A stretch of 64,000 bases of DNA from Nitrospira sp. (GTDB taxonomy: Bacteria; Nitrospirota; Nitrospiria; Nitrospirales; Nitrospiraceae): contig CP126121.1 in assembly GCA_030123625.1 (NCBI GenBank), positions 4,318,179-4,382,178 on the forward strand, given 5' to 3'. The notes under the pieces are model-generated. The model ran no database searches and was not told the DNA's origin. It saw only the letters and a program-made list of their open reading frames with translations. A program made the translations under genes and the position numbers. This document shows, in pieces, positions 33,798 through 43,413 of the stretch; the first letter of the stretch is position 1; each line of letters begins with the position of its first letter.

Positions 33798-35900
33798 ATG
33801 GAAGCAGCCTGTCTGGAGTCCGTCAGAAACGTGGCGATCGTATCCAGCGCCGGTGCGGGGAAGACTTCTCTCAGTGAGGCCTTGCTGTATACCGGCGGAG
33901 CAATCCCCTCACTGGGTTCCGTGACACAGGCTACCACCGTTTCTGATTTCGAGCCGGAAGAGCTTCGCCATCGCCATTCGACAAGTACCAGCCTCCTTCA
34001 GTTCTCATGGAATCACACCAACATCAATCTCATTGACTCTCCCGGCGCACTGGATCTTCTCGGTGAACCGCTCGCCGCCTTGCAGGCCGCCGATGCAGTC
34101 ATCCTTCTTCTGAGCGGAAACATGGGGGTCAGGACAGAGCTGGCACGCCTGTGGGGAAGAATCAAAGAGTTGGATCTTCCTTGTTTAGTGTTCGTCAATG
34201 GACTCGACAAGGAAGGCGCATCGTTCGAGAACGCGCTGGAGACCTGCCGTCAGCAACTCGGTCGTGCTCCAATCCCCATGACGTTGCCGGTCGGCATCGG
34301 CGGGAATTTAGACGGCGTCATTGATGTGCGACATGAGAAATTTGTACGGTCCGGGCCAGGCTCCGCTCAAGTGGAACTCCTGCAGATTTCAGACAGCCTG
34401 GAGAAAATTCTCAGCGGAGCGCGCAAGCAGCTCGTCGAAGCGGTCGCGGAGAGCGGAGAAACCTTATTGGAGACCTACTTGACTCAGGGAGAGTTAAACC
34501 AGGAAGACCTCCTGCAAGGACTCCGGCGAGACATCCAGACGAATCAATTTCTTCCCGTGTATGCCGGATCCGCAACGCAAAATGTGGGAGTCTGGTCCCT
34601 GCTGGACGCCATTGTGACCTTATTGCCGGCACCCTCCGAACGTGGCGTGATCCATCCATGGCACGGGATCCACCCGGAGACTCGCGAAGAGTCTGAGCGG
34701 AAGGGGAGTCCCCAGGAACCGTTTTCAGCCTACGTCTTTAAGACCATCATCGATCCATTTATCGGTCGGTTGTCTTATTGCCGTATCGTGTCTGGAACCA
34801 TTCATGCCGATGCGACGGTGCTGAATGCTTCAAAACATGTACGGGAAAAGCTCGGCCATTTCTACAGGGTGTTGGGTAAACGACACGTGCCGGTCGATTC
34901 CGCAAAAGGGGGAGAGATCGTCGCGATGGGAAAACTCAAAGAGACGCATACCGGTGACACGTTGTGCCAAGAAAATACTCCCATCTGTTACCCCATACCG
35001 AGCCTCCCAAAGCCGATCATGTCGTTCGCGATCGAAGCCAAGTCGAAGACGGATATCGATAAGGTCAGCCTTGGTCTTCACAAACTCATCGAAGAAGATC
35101 CTACGCTGGAATTCACACGCAATGCCGAAACCAAGGAGATGGTGCTCAGCGGCATGGGGCAGTTTCACATTGATTTGGCTCTTGAGAAACTCCATCGAAA
35201 GTTCGGAGCCGATGTCATCATCCATACGCCGAAGATCCCGTACCGGGAAACGCTCAAGACGAAATCACAGGCACAGGGCAAATACAAGAAACAAACCGGC
35301 GGTCACGGGCAATACGGCGATTGCTGGCTTGAAGTGGCGCCGCTCCCACGGGGCAACGGTTATGTGTTTGAGAGTCGTGTGGTCGGAGGCGCGATTCCTC
35401 GAAATTTCATTCCCGCCGTGGAAAAAGGGGTCATTGAAGCCATGCAGGAAGGACCGTTGGGTGGATTTCCGGTCGTCGATGTGCAAGTGGCCGTCTATGA
35501 CGGATCCTATCATGTCGTTGATTCATCCGAAATGTCGTTTAAGATCGCCGGATCGATGGCATTCAAGAAAGCGATAGAGACTGCGCATCCCGTGTTACTT
35601 GAGCCTGTCATGACGGTCGAAATCGACACACCGACCGACGCGGTCGGAGCTATCATGGGAGACTTGAGCGCCAGGCGGGGTCGAATCGTGGCCGTCAACG
35701 CGCAGGACCATGCGGAACAGATCACAGCCTTGGTTCCGCTGGCTGAGTTGCTTCGATATGCGACGGCCCTCAACGCCATGACCGGTGGCCGGGGCAGCTA
35801 TGTCATGGATTTCGCACAGTATGATGAAGTACCACGAGAGTTAGCTGCAAGGGTCATTGAGCGACATAAGACTGAAGGACAAGCCGCGACGGTCCATTGA
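33798..35900 (+). CDS. Elongation factor G paralogue
   Basis: A 700-residue translational GTPase with the full EF-G domain set. G1 is SSAGAGKTSL and G3 is IDSPGALDLL, but the G4 motif that reads guanine is NGLDKE instead of NKxD, so nucleotide specificity or affinity may differ. Domain IV contains KYKKQTGGHGQYGDCWLEV and the C-terminal domain ends GRGSYVMDFAQYDEVP. This is the EF-G-like (FusA2 type) group rather than the main EF-G beside rpsL and tuf. GGAGGGCAT precedes the start. Confidence 0.85.
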   Translation: MEAACLESVRNVAIVSSAGAGKTSLSEALLYTGGAIPSLGSVTQATTVSDFEPEELRHRHSTSTSLLQFSWNHTNINLIDSPGALDLLGEPLAALQAADAVILLLSGNMGVRTELARLWGRIKELDLPCLVFVNGLDKEGASFENALETCRQQLGRAPIPMTLPVGIGGNLDGVIDVRHEKFVRSGPGSAQVELLQISDSLEKILSGARKQLVEAVAESGETLLETYLTQGELNQEDLLQGLRRDIQTNQFLPVYAGSATQNVGVWSLLDAIVTLLPAPSERGVIHPWHGIHPETREESERKGSPQEPFSAYVFKTIIDPFIGRLSYCRIVSGTIHADATVLNASKHVREKLGHFYRVLGKRHVPVDSAKGGEIVAMGKLKETHTGDTLCQENTPICYPIPSLPKPIMSFAIEAKSKTDIDKVSLGLHKLIEEDPTLEFTRNAETKEMVLSGMGQFHIDLALEKLHRKFGADVIIHTPKIPYRETLKTKSQAQGKYKKQTGGHGQYGDCWLEVAPLPRGNGYVFESRVVGGAIPRNFIPAVEKGVIEAMQEGPLGGFPVVDVQVAVYDGSYHVVDSSEMSFKIAGSMAFKKAIETAHPVLLEPVMTVEIDTPTDAVGAIMGDLSARRGRIVAVNAQDHAEQITALVPLAELLRYATALNAMTGGRGSYVMDFAQYDEVPRELAARVIERHKTEGQAATVH

Positions 35901-35905
35901 ACTCG

Positions 35906-37297
35906 TCAGTCGGAGGATTTCAGCACGACATAAAATGCGCGGTTTTCTCGAAGCACGCGAAGCAACACGGTATCGCCACGCTTGGACCGTCCCATCGCTG
36001 ACGTAAATTCTCCTACGGAGGACACGTCCTTACGGTTGACCTCTTTGATGAGATCGCCTTCCCGGAGGCCTTCGGCTTGAGCAAGACTATTGGGTTCAAC
36101 CTTTGTAATCAGCACGCCTTTCGACTCACGGAGCTTGAACCTGTCCGCCAGGGCGGCCGTCACGTCTTGGAGATCAAGACCCAACCTGACTCCTAACTTC
36201 TCCTCTTGTTGAGAAATTGATGCGACGACGGTGGTATCACGCCGCTCGGTGAGGGGAACGTCCATTGTCACGTGTTTCAGATCCCGGACGATTTCTATCT
36301 TTGAGGTCTCGCCAGGAGTCAGCGTCGCGATGAGGCGAGACAGTTTATTCGGTGAATCAACGACGGCACCGTCGATCCGGACGATGACATCGCCCGGCTT
36401 GATCCCGGCCAACGCTGCAGGATCCTTCTCGAACACTTCGTTCACGAGTACTCCTTCGCCTTCGGTGACTCCGAATTTTTTTGCCAACTCAGCCGTCAAC
36501 GGCTGAATCCCGACACCGAGCCAGCCTCGCACAACTTTGCCTTTGGCCAGTAACTGTTCGATAACCTGTTTGGCCATGTTCGAAGGAATGGCAAACCCGA
36601 TGCCTTGGGCAAAATTGATGATCGCCGTATTGATGCCGATCACCTCACCCCGGAGATTAAAGAGCGGGCCTCCGGAATTTCCAGGGTTGATCGAGGCATC
36701 GGTCTGAATGAAGTTCTCGTACCGCGAAAGGTTGATGTTTTCGCGACCGATGCCGCTGACCACCCCGAGCGTCACGGTCCGGTCCAACCCGAATGGATTC
36801 CCGACGGCCAGTACCCATTGCCCCACTTTGACGCTTGAAGAATCACCGAATCGCGCACTGGATAGCGGTCGATCGGTCGTCACTTTGAGGACAGCTAAAT
36901 CGGTGTCCGGATCTTTGCCGATCACATGAGCGATGAGCTTCGTCTTGTCGGAGAACCGCACTTCAATTTCAGTCGCATCGCCGATCACATGGTTGTTCGT
37001 CACGATATGGCCTTCACGATCGACAATCAGGCCCGAACCGGAACCAGTGGCATTCGGCGCACGCTCGCCGGGTCCTTCGCGAAGCCGACCGGCGCCGGAG
37101 ACGGGAAACAGGTTGACGACAGAAGGCTTGGCCTGCTCGGCAAGCTCGGTAATGACGGTTTGGATCTCTTCCAGCATGCGAATGCCGGGTGAGTCGGCCG
37201 ATAATGCCTCCGCCCGGCCGCCTCCTATGACGGAGGAAAAGAGAATAGCGACAAAACAAAGCAGAACACGTGATGACGGAAATACAGTAGTTGACAT
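35906..37297 (-). CDS. HtrA/DegP-type periplasmic serine protease
   Basis: A 463-residue protease-chaperone: signal peptide (about residues 1-31), trypsin-like domain with His in TNNHVIGD, Asp in DPDTDLAVLK and Ser in NPGNSGGPLF, then two PDZ domains (LGVGIQPLTAELAKKFG and onward; LGLDLQDVTAALADRF and onward). It degrades or refolds damaged periplasmic proteins. It faces the EF-G paralogue tail to tail with only five bases between. Confidence 0.93.
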   Translation of the reverse strand: MSTTVFPSSRVLLCFVAILFSSVIGGGRAEALSADSPGIRMLEEIQTVITELAEQAKPSVVNLFPVSGAGRLREGPGERAPNATGSGSGLIVDREGHIVTNNHVIGDATEIEVRFSDKTKLIAHVIGKDPDTDLAVLKVTTDRPLSSARFGDSSSVKVGQWVLAVGNPFGLDRTVTLGVVSGIGRENINLSRYENFIQTDASINPGNSGGPLFNLRGEVIGINTAIINFAQGIGFAIPSNMAKQVIEQLLAKGKVVRGWLGVGIQPLTAELAKKFGVTEGEGVLVNEVFEKDPAALAGIKPGDVIVRIDGAVVDSPNKLSRLIATLTPGETSKIEIVRDLKHVTMDVPLTERRDTTVVASISQQEEKLGVRLGLDLQDVTAALADRFKLRESKGVLITKVEPNSLAQAEGLREGDLIKEVNRKDVSSVGEFTSAMGRSKRGDTVLLRVLRENRAFYVVLKSSD

Positions 37298-37339
37298 CGA
37301 GCATTATTGTATCTGATCTCTGTCGATGTGCCTACTGTC

Positions 37340-37987
37340 CTACATCGATCTCGCGAGCGACGGTGTCCGGGGACATTGGCCGGTAAACCATGAGACGAGT
37401 TGTCTGAGTTCTGTTTGAGCGCCGATCAAGACCACGATATCGCCGGGCCGGAACAGAAGATCGTCGGTCGGAGCCAACAGAACAGGCCCTCGTACGATCA
37501 TAGCCACGTATGCGGAGGAATGCGGTGGAAGCGCGCTGAGGGGCTGTCCAACTGCGGCAGCGCCTTGAACGACAGTCAATCGTTCAATACCTCCCGAACG
37601 AAGCGCCAAATCACGTTGGAGGGAGAGCAGGTCCTGATGAACCGTCTCGATTTTGAGCTCACGAATCTGGGCATCAACGCCGACCAATGATTGTTTCAAC
37701 TCTTGAACGCGAGAAATGGCATCAGCAAGCATCTGGTCGATCGCACCGACAACTAAATCGGGGTGACTCTGGTACGGAAGTCGATCAGAAACCTGCGCGG
37801 CGATTTGTTGGCCCGCCTTGGCCGTCACATCGTCGATGTGCTGAAGTAAAACGGAAGCTTGCCAATGGAGACGAATAATCTGAACCTTTCGATTGACCAG
37901 TTCGGAAATAGAGAGAATAGTCTCGTAAAACGCATGCCCGGTAATTGAGAGTTCTTTATGTATACGGCCAAGAAGCTCAAATGTCAT
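37340..37987 (-). CDS. TrkA-C domain protein with helical N-terminal part
   Basis: A 215-residue protein. The first 120 residues are helical and PhoU-like in pattern; the C-terminal 70 residues (RLTVVQGAAAVGQPLSALPP and FRPGDIVVLIGAQTELRQL) match an RCK_C/TrkA-C ligand-binding domain. Such domains regulate ion channels or transporters; no channel gene is adjacent. It follows htrA upstream on the same strand. Confidence 0.7.
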   Translation of the reverse strand: MTFELLGRIHKELSITGHAFYETILSISELVNRKVQIIRLHWQASVLLQHIDDVTAKAGQQIAAQVSDRLPYQSHPDLVVGAIDQMLADAISRVQELKQSLVGVDAQIRELKIETVHQDLLSLQRDLALRSGGIERLTVVQGAAAVGQPLSALPPHSSAYVAMIVRGPVLLAPTDDLLFRPGDIVVLIGAQTELRQLVSWFTGQCPRTPSLARSM

Positions 37988-38173
37988 AGTCTGATAAGAA
38001 ATATTATGTTAACTTTATGCTCTTTATGTCCTTGGCCCGCCTCAACACTACTCTCCTCTTCTCTCACGCCACTATCTTCCCTTCATAGCGGATCATGATT
38101 CAGAGGTCAATCGTTCAGCATCTTGCTTTCCTACCCCGCAGTGCCGATTTGCAATCATCCTCGCGATGTCCGT

Positions 38174-39121
38174 ATGATCAGACCGATGAACTGTACAAGA
38201 TGTAAGATCAAAGCCGTTCTCAAATTACCCCGCCATAACGCCGCATTCTGCAAGGACTGCTTTAATAATTTCGTGCATGACCAAGTTCGTAAAGCGATTC
38301 GTCATCAGGAGATGCTCGCACAAAATGATCGCCTCCTGGTCGCCGTTTCAGGCGGCAAGGACAGTTTGGCCCTCTGGGATATTCTCCTGAAACTGGGTTA
38401 TAAAACCGATGCCCTGTACGTGAACCTCGGGATCGGAAGCTATTCTGAATCGTCACAAGAAAAAGTCGTGCACTTTTCCGAGACTGTGGCGGCTGGATAT
38501 GGTGCTGTGCTCCATATCCATACCGTCGAGCGGGAGGAAGGAGCCGGCATTCGTGAGCTCGCGATGTTGGTCCACCGCCCGACGTGCTCCACATGCGGCA
38601 CAATCAAGCGCTATCGGTTCAACCATGCGGCAATCCAGCATGGGTACGATGTCATGGCGACGGGACATAATTTGGATGATGAAGCGGCTCGACTGCTGGG
38701 GAACGTGCTGCACTGGCAGCACGAATACCTGGAGAAACAAGACCCCAGCCTTCCCGCCTCCGTTGATGGATTCGCCAAGAAAGTAAAGCCCTTGTATCGT
38801 TTGACTGAGCGGGAATTGGCTGCCTATTGCGTCCTGAATAGGATCGACTATGTTGTCGAGGAATGTCCCATGGCGCAAGGAGCGCGCACACTCCTCTACA
38901 AGGAAGTGTTGAATCGCCTGGAAACCGAGTCGCCCGGTACCAAGCAGATGTTTTACTGGGGGTTTCTTGAGAAAGCGCGCCCGACGTGGACACCAACGAC
39001 CGTCATGGAAAAAGATCGTTCGGCCTTACACCCCTGCGCTCTGTGCGGCCAGCCCACCACGGCTGAGACCTGCTCCTACTGTAAGCTTATGGCCCGAGCA
39101 AAAGCTTCACCTGCTCGTTGA
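38174..39121 (+). CDS. TtuA/TtcA-type tRNA 2-thiolation protein
   Basis: A 315-residue N-type ATP pyrophosphatase with the PP-loop VAVSGGKDSLALW. It has an N-terminal zinc site (NCTRCK and CKDC), a C-terminal zinc site (CALCGQ and CSYCK), and the internal CSTCG pair, the arrangement of TtuA-like enzymes that thiolate a tRNA uridine with an iron-sulfur cluster. TtcA (cytidine 32) lacks the terminal zinc fingers. The start is uncertain between ATGs at 38123, 38174 and 38186. Confidence 0.8.
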   Translation: MIRPMNCTRCKIKAVLKLPRHNAAFCKDCFNNFVHDQVRKAIRHQEMLAQNDRLLVAVSGGKDSLALWDILLKLGYKTDALYVNLGIGSYSESSQEKVVHFSETVAAGYGAVLHIHTVEREEGAGIRELAMLVHRPTCSTCGTIKRYRFNHAAIQHGYDVMATGHNLDDEAARLLGNVLHWQHEYLEKQDPSLPASVDGFAKKVKPLYRLTERELAAYCVLNRIDYVVEECPMAQGARTLLYKEVLNRLETESPGTKQMFYWGFLEKARPTWTPTTVMEKDRSALHPCALCGQPTTAETCSYCKLMARAKASPAR

Positions 39122-39198
39122 CCCATTCGGCCCTTGCAAACCGTTTCTACACTCCGTAAGCTGAGTCATAGCATTGCGTTTCGCATCTCGTATCACGT

Positions 39199-40257
39199 AT
39201 GGCAACTACCCCTCGCGATTACTATCACATTCTGGGTGTTCCCCGAACCGCCTCGTCCGACGATATTAAAAAAGCCTTTCGGCGCTTAGCTCGCCAGTAC
39301 CATCCCGATCTCCACGCGGGTGCGAAGAAGGCCGAGATGGAAAAGAAATTTAAAGAGCTCAATGAGGCACAGGAGGTCCTGACCGACCCGGATAAGCGAA
39401 AGAAGTATGATCAGTATGGGGCCGATTGGGAGCAGGCACAAGCCTTCGAGAAAGCTCGTCAGCAGGCAGGGTCACAAGGATTTGGCGGGCCATGGGGGTA
39501 CGAAGGAAACTACACCGGTCAAGGCGGTGGCGGATCCGGAAGCGAACAATTCTCAGATTTTTTTGAGAATCTCTTTGGAAACCGCGGACGCAGTGGAGCC
39601 GGACGCAGTAGTGCTGGAATGCCGGGAGAGGACATCGAGACCGAAGTTCAGCTGGGATTACGCGAAGTATTAACCGGTGTCACCAAACGCGTGAATCTGC
39701 GTGAACCCCGGACGTGTTCGACCTGTCAAGGGAGCGGGACCGTGCGTGGCCGATCCTGCGTAACCTGTCAAGGAACCGGGGTGATGACCGAATACAAAAC
39801 CATAGAAGTGCGGATTCCTGCTGGAGTTCAAGACGGAACGCGCGTGAGGGTTGCCGGAAAGGGTCAGTCCGGCATAAACGGTGGGAAACGCGGAGACCTG
39901 TATCTTCATGTGGTCATTCCCTCCGATCCCATCTTTCGGCGGCAAGGCTCGGACTTGCATGTCACCCTGCCCGTTTATCCTTGGGAGGCCATGCTTGGAG
40001 CTGAAGTGACGGCTCCCACCTTAGCCGAACCGGTGAAAGTCAAAGTTCCTCCAGGGAGCAAGGCCGACGGGAAACTCCGGCTCAAGGGAAAGGGACTTCC
40101 GGCCGCCACAGGCGGGCATGGCGATCTGTTCCTGACGTTGCACATTGTCCTGCCTGTCGGTATCAGCGAAGAGGAACGGCTATTGTACGAACGATTGAGC
40201 AAACAACGGCATCCGGATCCGCGAACGGAACTTCTCTACAGCGCCCAACGACGTTGA
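39199..40257 (+). CDS. DnaJ/CbpA-type co-chaperone with a shortened zinc finger
   Basis: A 352-residue Hsp40. The J domain ([20 protein letters not shown] with the HPD tripeptide in YHPDLH) is followed by a Gly-rich linker and the two C-terminal substrate domains. Only two zinc-binding repeats are present (CSTCQGSG and CVTCQGTG) instead of the four in DnaJ, so it falls between DnaJ and CbpA. It should work with DnaK. No dnaK or grpE gene is adjacent. Confidence 0.85.
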   Translation: MATTPRDYYHILGVPRTASSDDIKKAFRRLARQYHPDLHAGAKKAEMEKKFKELNEAQEVLTDPDKRKKYDQYGADWEQAQAFEKARQQAGSQGFGGPWGYEGNYTGQGGGGSGSEQFSDFFENLFGNRGRSGAGRSSAGMPGEDIETEVQLGLREVLTGVTKRVNLREPRTCSTCQGSGTVRGRSCVTCQGTGVMTEYKTIEVRIPAGVQDGTRVRVAGKGQSGINGGKRGDLYLHVVIPSDPIFRRQGSDLHVTLPVYPWEAMLGAEVTAPTLAEPVKVKVPPGSKADGKLRLKGKGLPAATGGHGDLFLTLHIVLPVGISEEERLLYERLSKQRHPDPRTELLYSAQRR

Positions 40258-40414
40258 GCCAAACATGATCGGCATCGACGATGATTTTGAGTCGAGAGAC
40301 TCGCGGGCGCGAGGTCCACGCCGTGCCGAATAAGGCGTGGCACGCTTGCGTTGCGTTGACCGCTATGGCAAGCTCAAGCTTTGGCTCCGGGGCCTCTCAA
40401 CCAAGGAGGAATTC

Positions 40415-41077
40415 ATGAAATCTGTATTACGAGCCACGATCGCTTCTGCGGCAGCGTCGGTATGTCTGTTGGTATTGGGCGTACCCAGCCTCTGGGCGAA
40501 TGATCCCAGCTACGGCCATGCTGGAGGAGGACATGGCGCTTGGGGAGGACATGGCTATGGGAAAGGAATGATGCACAGCGGGGCCGGCCACCTGATTCGA
40601 CATCTCTTGAAACACGAAAAAGAGATTGGGCTCACCGCTGACCAGGTCACCAAGCTGAAAGATATCCAGCTCAATCTCGACAAAGACCGTATCAAGGCTG
40701 AAGCCGATATCCAAATCGCGGAGCGCGAACTCAGAGCACTGACGGATAATGAGCAGTCCGATCTCTCCGCGATCGAAACCAAGCTGAAACAAAGTGAAGA
40801 TCTGCAGGTCGCGCTGCGGATGACGTCCATCAAGACACGCCGTGATGTCATGGGCTTGCTGACTCCGGAACAACGTGCAAAGGAAAAGTCCGAGCACGAC
40901 AAGGCGATGCAGCAGCATAAAGGATATGGCACTCCCCATGGAGGCGGAATGCCATATGGCACGAATCCTCATGGCGCCAATCCGCACGGTGCCTATCCGC
41001 ATGGCACCAATCCCTACAGCAAGAACCCCCATGAGGCCGCACCTCCTGCACCACCCGGCAACATGTCCGCGCAGTAA
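40415..41077 (+). CDS. Spy/CpxP-like periplasmic protein with an NPHG-repeat tail
   Basis: A 220-residue secreted protein. The signal peptide ends near ANA-like SLWAND, then a Gly/His-rich stretch is followed by a helical domain with two LTxxQ motifs (LTADQVTKLKDIQ and LLTPEQRAK), the hallmark of Spy/CpxP chaperones. The C-terminal tail repeats P-(H/Y)-G-(A/T) units (NPHGANPHGAYPHGTNP) that could bind metal. AAGGAGGAATTC before the ATG at 40415 is a strong binding site. It is 18 bases upstream of ilvD. Confidence 0.75.
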   Translation: MKSVLRATIASAAASVCLLVLGVPSLWANDPSYGHAGGGHGAWGGHGYGKGMMHSGAGHLIRHLLKHEKEIGLTADQVTKLKDIQLNLDKDRIKAEADIQIAERELRALTDNEQSDLSAIETKLKQSEDLQVALRMTSIKTRRDVMGLLTPEQRAKEKSEHDKAMQQHKGYGTPHGGGMPYGTNPHGANPHGAYPHGTNPYSKNPHEAAPPAPPGNMSAQ

Positions 41078-41095
41078 CTGGGATCCCGAGGACTT

Positions 41096-42769
41096 ATGAA
41101 AAAAGATGTGCGGCTACAGAGTCATGATCTTCTGGTCGGGGCCGGACGTGCCCCGGCTCGGGCCATGTTAAAAGCCGTCGGCTTTACGGACGATGACCTG
41201 GCCAAACCTCTCGTCGGTGTAGCCAATACATGGATCGAGGTCATGCCGTGCAATTTTCATTTGCGGCGGCTTTCCGAACGAGTGAAAGCCGGGATCCGAG
41301 CCGGCGGCGGAACCCCGATCGAATACAACACCATCGCGGTGTCCGATGGGATTTCGATGGGCACCGAAGGGATGAAGGCGTCGCTGATCAGCCGCGAGGT
41401 CATCGCGGATTCGATTGAGCTCGTCGCCCGTGGGCACTTATTCGATGCCGTCGTCGCGCTTTCGGGTTGCGACAAAACAATCCCGGGAACAGTCATGGCC
41501 CTCGCCCGACTGAACGTGCCCTCGCTCATGCTCTATGGCGGCTCGATCATGCCGGGACAGTTTCAGGGACACGATGTGACTATTCAGGATGTTTTTGAAG
41601 CCGTCGGCAAACATGCGTCGGGAAAGATGACCGACGCCGAGTTGAAGGACTTGGAGGATCACGCCTGTCCGGGACCAGGAGCCTGTGGAGGCCAGTTCAC
41701 GGCCAATACCATGGCTATTGCGTTTGAATTTCTCGGCATTTCACCGATGGGTCGCAATGGAGTTCCGGCCATGGACGGTCGGAAAGATGATGTTGCATTT
41801 GAGTGCGGCAAAATGGTGATGGATCTTGTCAAGCATGATGTGCGCCCTCGCCGGATTATCACCCGCAAGTCATTGGAGAACGCCATCGCTGCCGTCGCCA
41901 CCACCGGAGGCTCCACGAACGCCGTGCTGCATCTTCTTGCCATCGCCCGTGAATCTGGGATCAAACTGAGCATCGACGACTTCGATAAGATCAATCGGAA
42001 AGTCCCGCTCCTCGCCGATTTGAAGCCCGGCGGTCGATTTGCCGCGGCGGACCTCTATGCCGCAGGAGGGACCACCCTCGTTGCCAAACGACTGCTTGAT
42101 GCCGGATTGCTTCACGGCGATCAGCTTACCGTCACAGGCAGAACGATTGGCGAAGAAGCATCACAGGCTCGTGAAACGCCCGGACAACAAGTTCTACGTC
42201 CTCTCTCCTCCCCTATCAAACCAACCGGGGGCCTTGTGATTCTGAAGGGGAATTTGGCGCCGGAAGGCTGCGTGGTGAAGGTTGCCGGCCATTCGATGAT
42301 GAAATTTCAAGGACCGGCAAAGGTCTATGACCGAGAGGAGGATGCGTTCGTGGCGGTCAAATCGGGGCAGATCAAAGCCGGCGATGTCGTCGTCATTCGG
42401 TATGAAGGTCCGTCGGGGGGGCCAGGCATGCGCGAGATGTTGGGCGTGACGGCAGCGATCGTGGGTGCCGGACTCGGCGACTCCGTCGCGTTGCTCACTG
42501 ACGGCCGGTTCTCAGGAGCGACTCATGGATTGATGGCCGGACACGTCGCCCCTGAAGCGGTCAGAGGAGGGCCGATCGCGTCGGTTAAAAATGGCGATCT
42601 CATCACCTTCGATATCCCCAAACGCCGTCTGGATGTCGCCTTATCGAAGAAGGAACTCGCCGCTCGACTGAAAAAGGTGAAACCACCGGTGCCACGCTAT
42701 ACGTCGGGCGTGATGGGAAAATACGCCAGACACGTCTCATCCGCATCGGAAGGCGCTGTAACCAGTTGA
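41096..42769 (+). CDS. ilvD: Dihydroxy-acid dehydratase
   Basis: A 557-residue iron-sulfur dehydratase for valine, isoleucine and pantothenate precursors. GCDKTIPG and [17 protein letters not shown] give the cluster cysteines, and [15 protein letters not shown] and [20 protein letters not shown] are standard family segments. Length is normal. It may share a transcript with the Spy-like gene. A broken HicB gene starts directly after its stop. Confidence 0.97.
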   Translation: MKKDVRLQSHDLLVGAGRAPARAMLKAVGFTDDDLAKPLVGVANTWIEVMPCNFHLRRLSERVKAGIRAGGGTPIEYNTIAVSDGISMGTEGMKASLISREVIADSIELVARGHLFDAVVALSGCDKTIPGTVMALARLNVPSLMLYGGSIMPGQFQGHDVTIQDVFEAVGKHASGKMTDAELKDLEDHACPGPGACGGQFTANTMAIAFEFLGISPMGRNGVPAMDGRKDDVAFECGKMVMDLVKHDVRPRRIITRKSLENAIAAVATTGGSTNAVLHLLAIARESGIKLSIDDFDKINRKVPLLADLKPGGRFAAADLYAAGGTTLVAKRLLDAGLLHGDQLTVTGRTIGEEASQARETPGQQVLRPLSSPIKPTGGLVILKGNLAPEGCVVKVAGHSMMKFQGPAKVYDREEDAFVAVKSGQIKAGDVVVIRYEGPSGGPGMREMLGVTAAIVGAGLGDSVALLTDGRFSGATHGLMAGHVAPEAVRGGPIASVKNGDLITFDIPKRRLDVALSKKELAARLKKVKPPVPRYTSGVMGKYARHVSSASEGAVTS

Positions 42770-42770
42770 C

Positions 42771-43005
42771 ATGATCGAATTAAAATACTCTCTTATCATT
42801 GAGGCCACCGAAGATCCCTTATTTTTGGGGTTCTACTCACCGGACCTTGAAGGATTCACCGGAGCGGGCAATTCAATAAAGGATTGTCTGTATCAGGGCA
42901 AAATGGGGGATGAAAGAACACATCGCGTTGCTCAAAGAACGCCACCTCCCTATTCCACAACTGAATCCCACTGCGACCATCCTGATTCAGAATGAGCAGA
43001 AATAG
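42771..43005 (+). pseudogene. HicB-like antitoxin gene, frameshifted
   Basis: The first 43 codons (MIELKYSLIIEATEDPLFLG onward) match the HicB fold with YSPDLEGFTGAG. Near 42905 an extra base shifts the frame, and the expected continuation GMKEHIALLKERHLPIPQLN to the TAG at 43003 is in another frame. The start is one base after the ilvD stop. No HicA toxin gene is seen beside it. Confidence 0.65.
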
Positions 43006-43016
43006 GAGATAAAAAG

Positions 43017-43326
43017 ATGTCGCCCCTCGACCGCTCATATACAGCTTGACAATGAGGGCGTCGCTTGGATTGATGACTCGAATGTCAAGGTCATCGAAGT
43101 CGTCATGGACAAACTCGCTCATGGATGGAATCCTGAAGAAATGCACTTTCAACATCCCCACCTGTCTTTGGCCCAGATTCACGCAGCCCTCTCCTACTAT
43201 TATGACCATCAGCGCGACATCGATCGAGCAATCGAAAGGGAACTGCAGGAAGTTGAGAGCATGGCGCACCGAGTCAACCAGTCCCCCCTGCGTAGGCGGC
43301 TACGCGCCATAAGTCAGCTTCCTTGA
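43017..43326 (+). pseudogene. DUF433 antitoxin-like gene with a two-base deletion
   Basis: The ATG frame reads MSPLDRSYTA and then stops. Removing the effect of a missing dinucleotide near 43043 gives SYIQLDNEGVAWIDDSN, continuing to KVIEVVMDKLAHGWNPEEMH and HLSLAQIHAALSYYYDHQ, a normal DUF433-type protein. No DUF5615 partner toxin follows. It is either a broken gene or an assembly error. Confidence 0.6.
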
Positions 43327-43413
43327 AAAGCTCCTACCTGCGCACAGCCTCACCGGCCTTGTCCGTGCACCATCAAAACATCAACCGACTGCTGAATGAT
43401 CGTGTGGGCTCCC

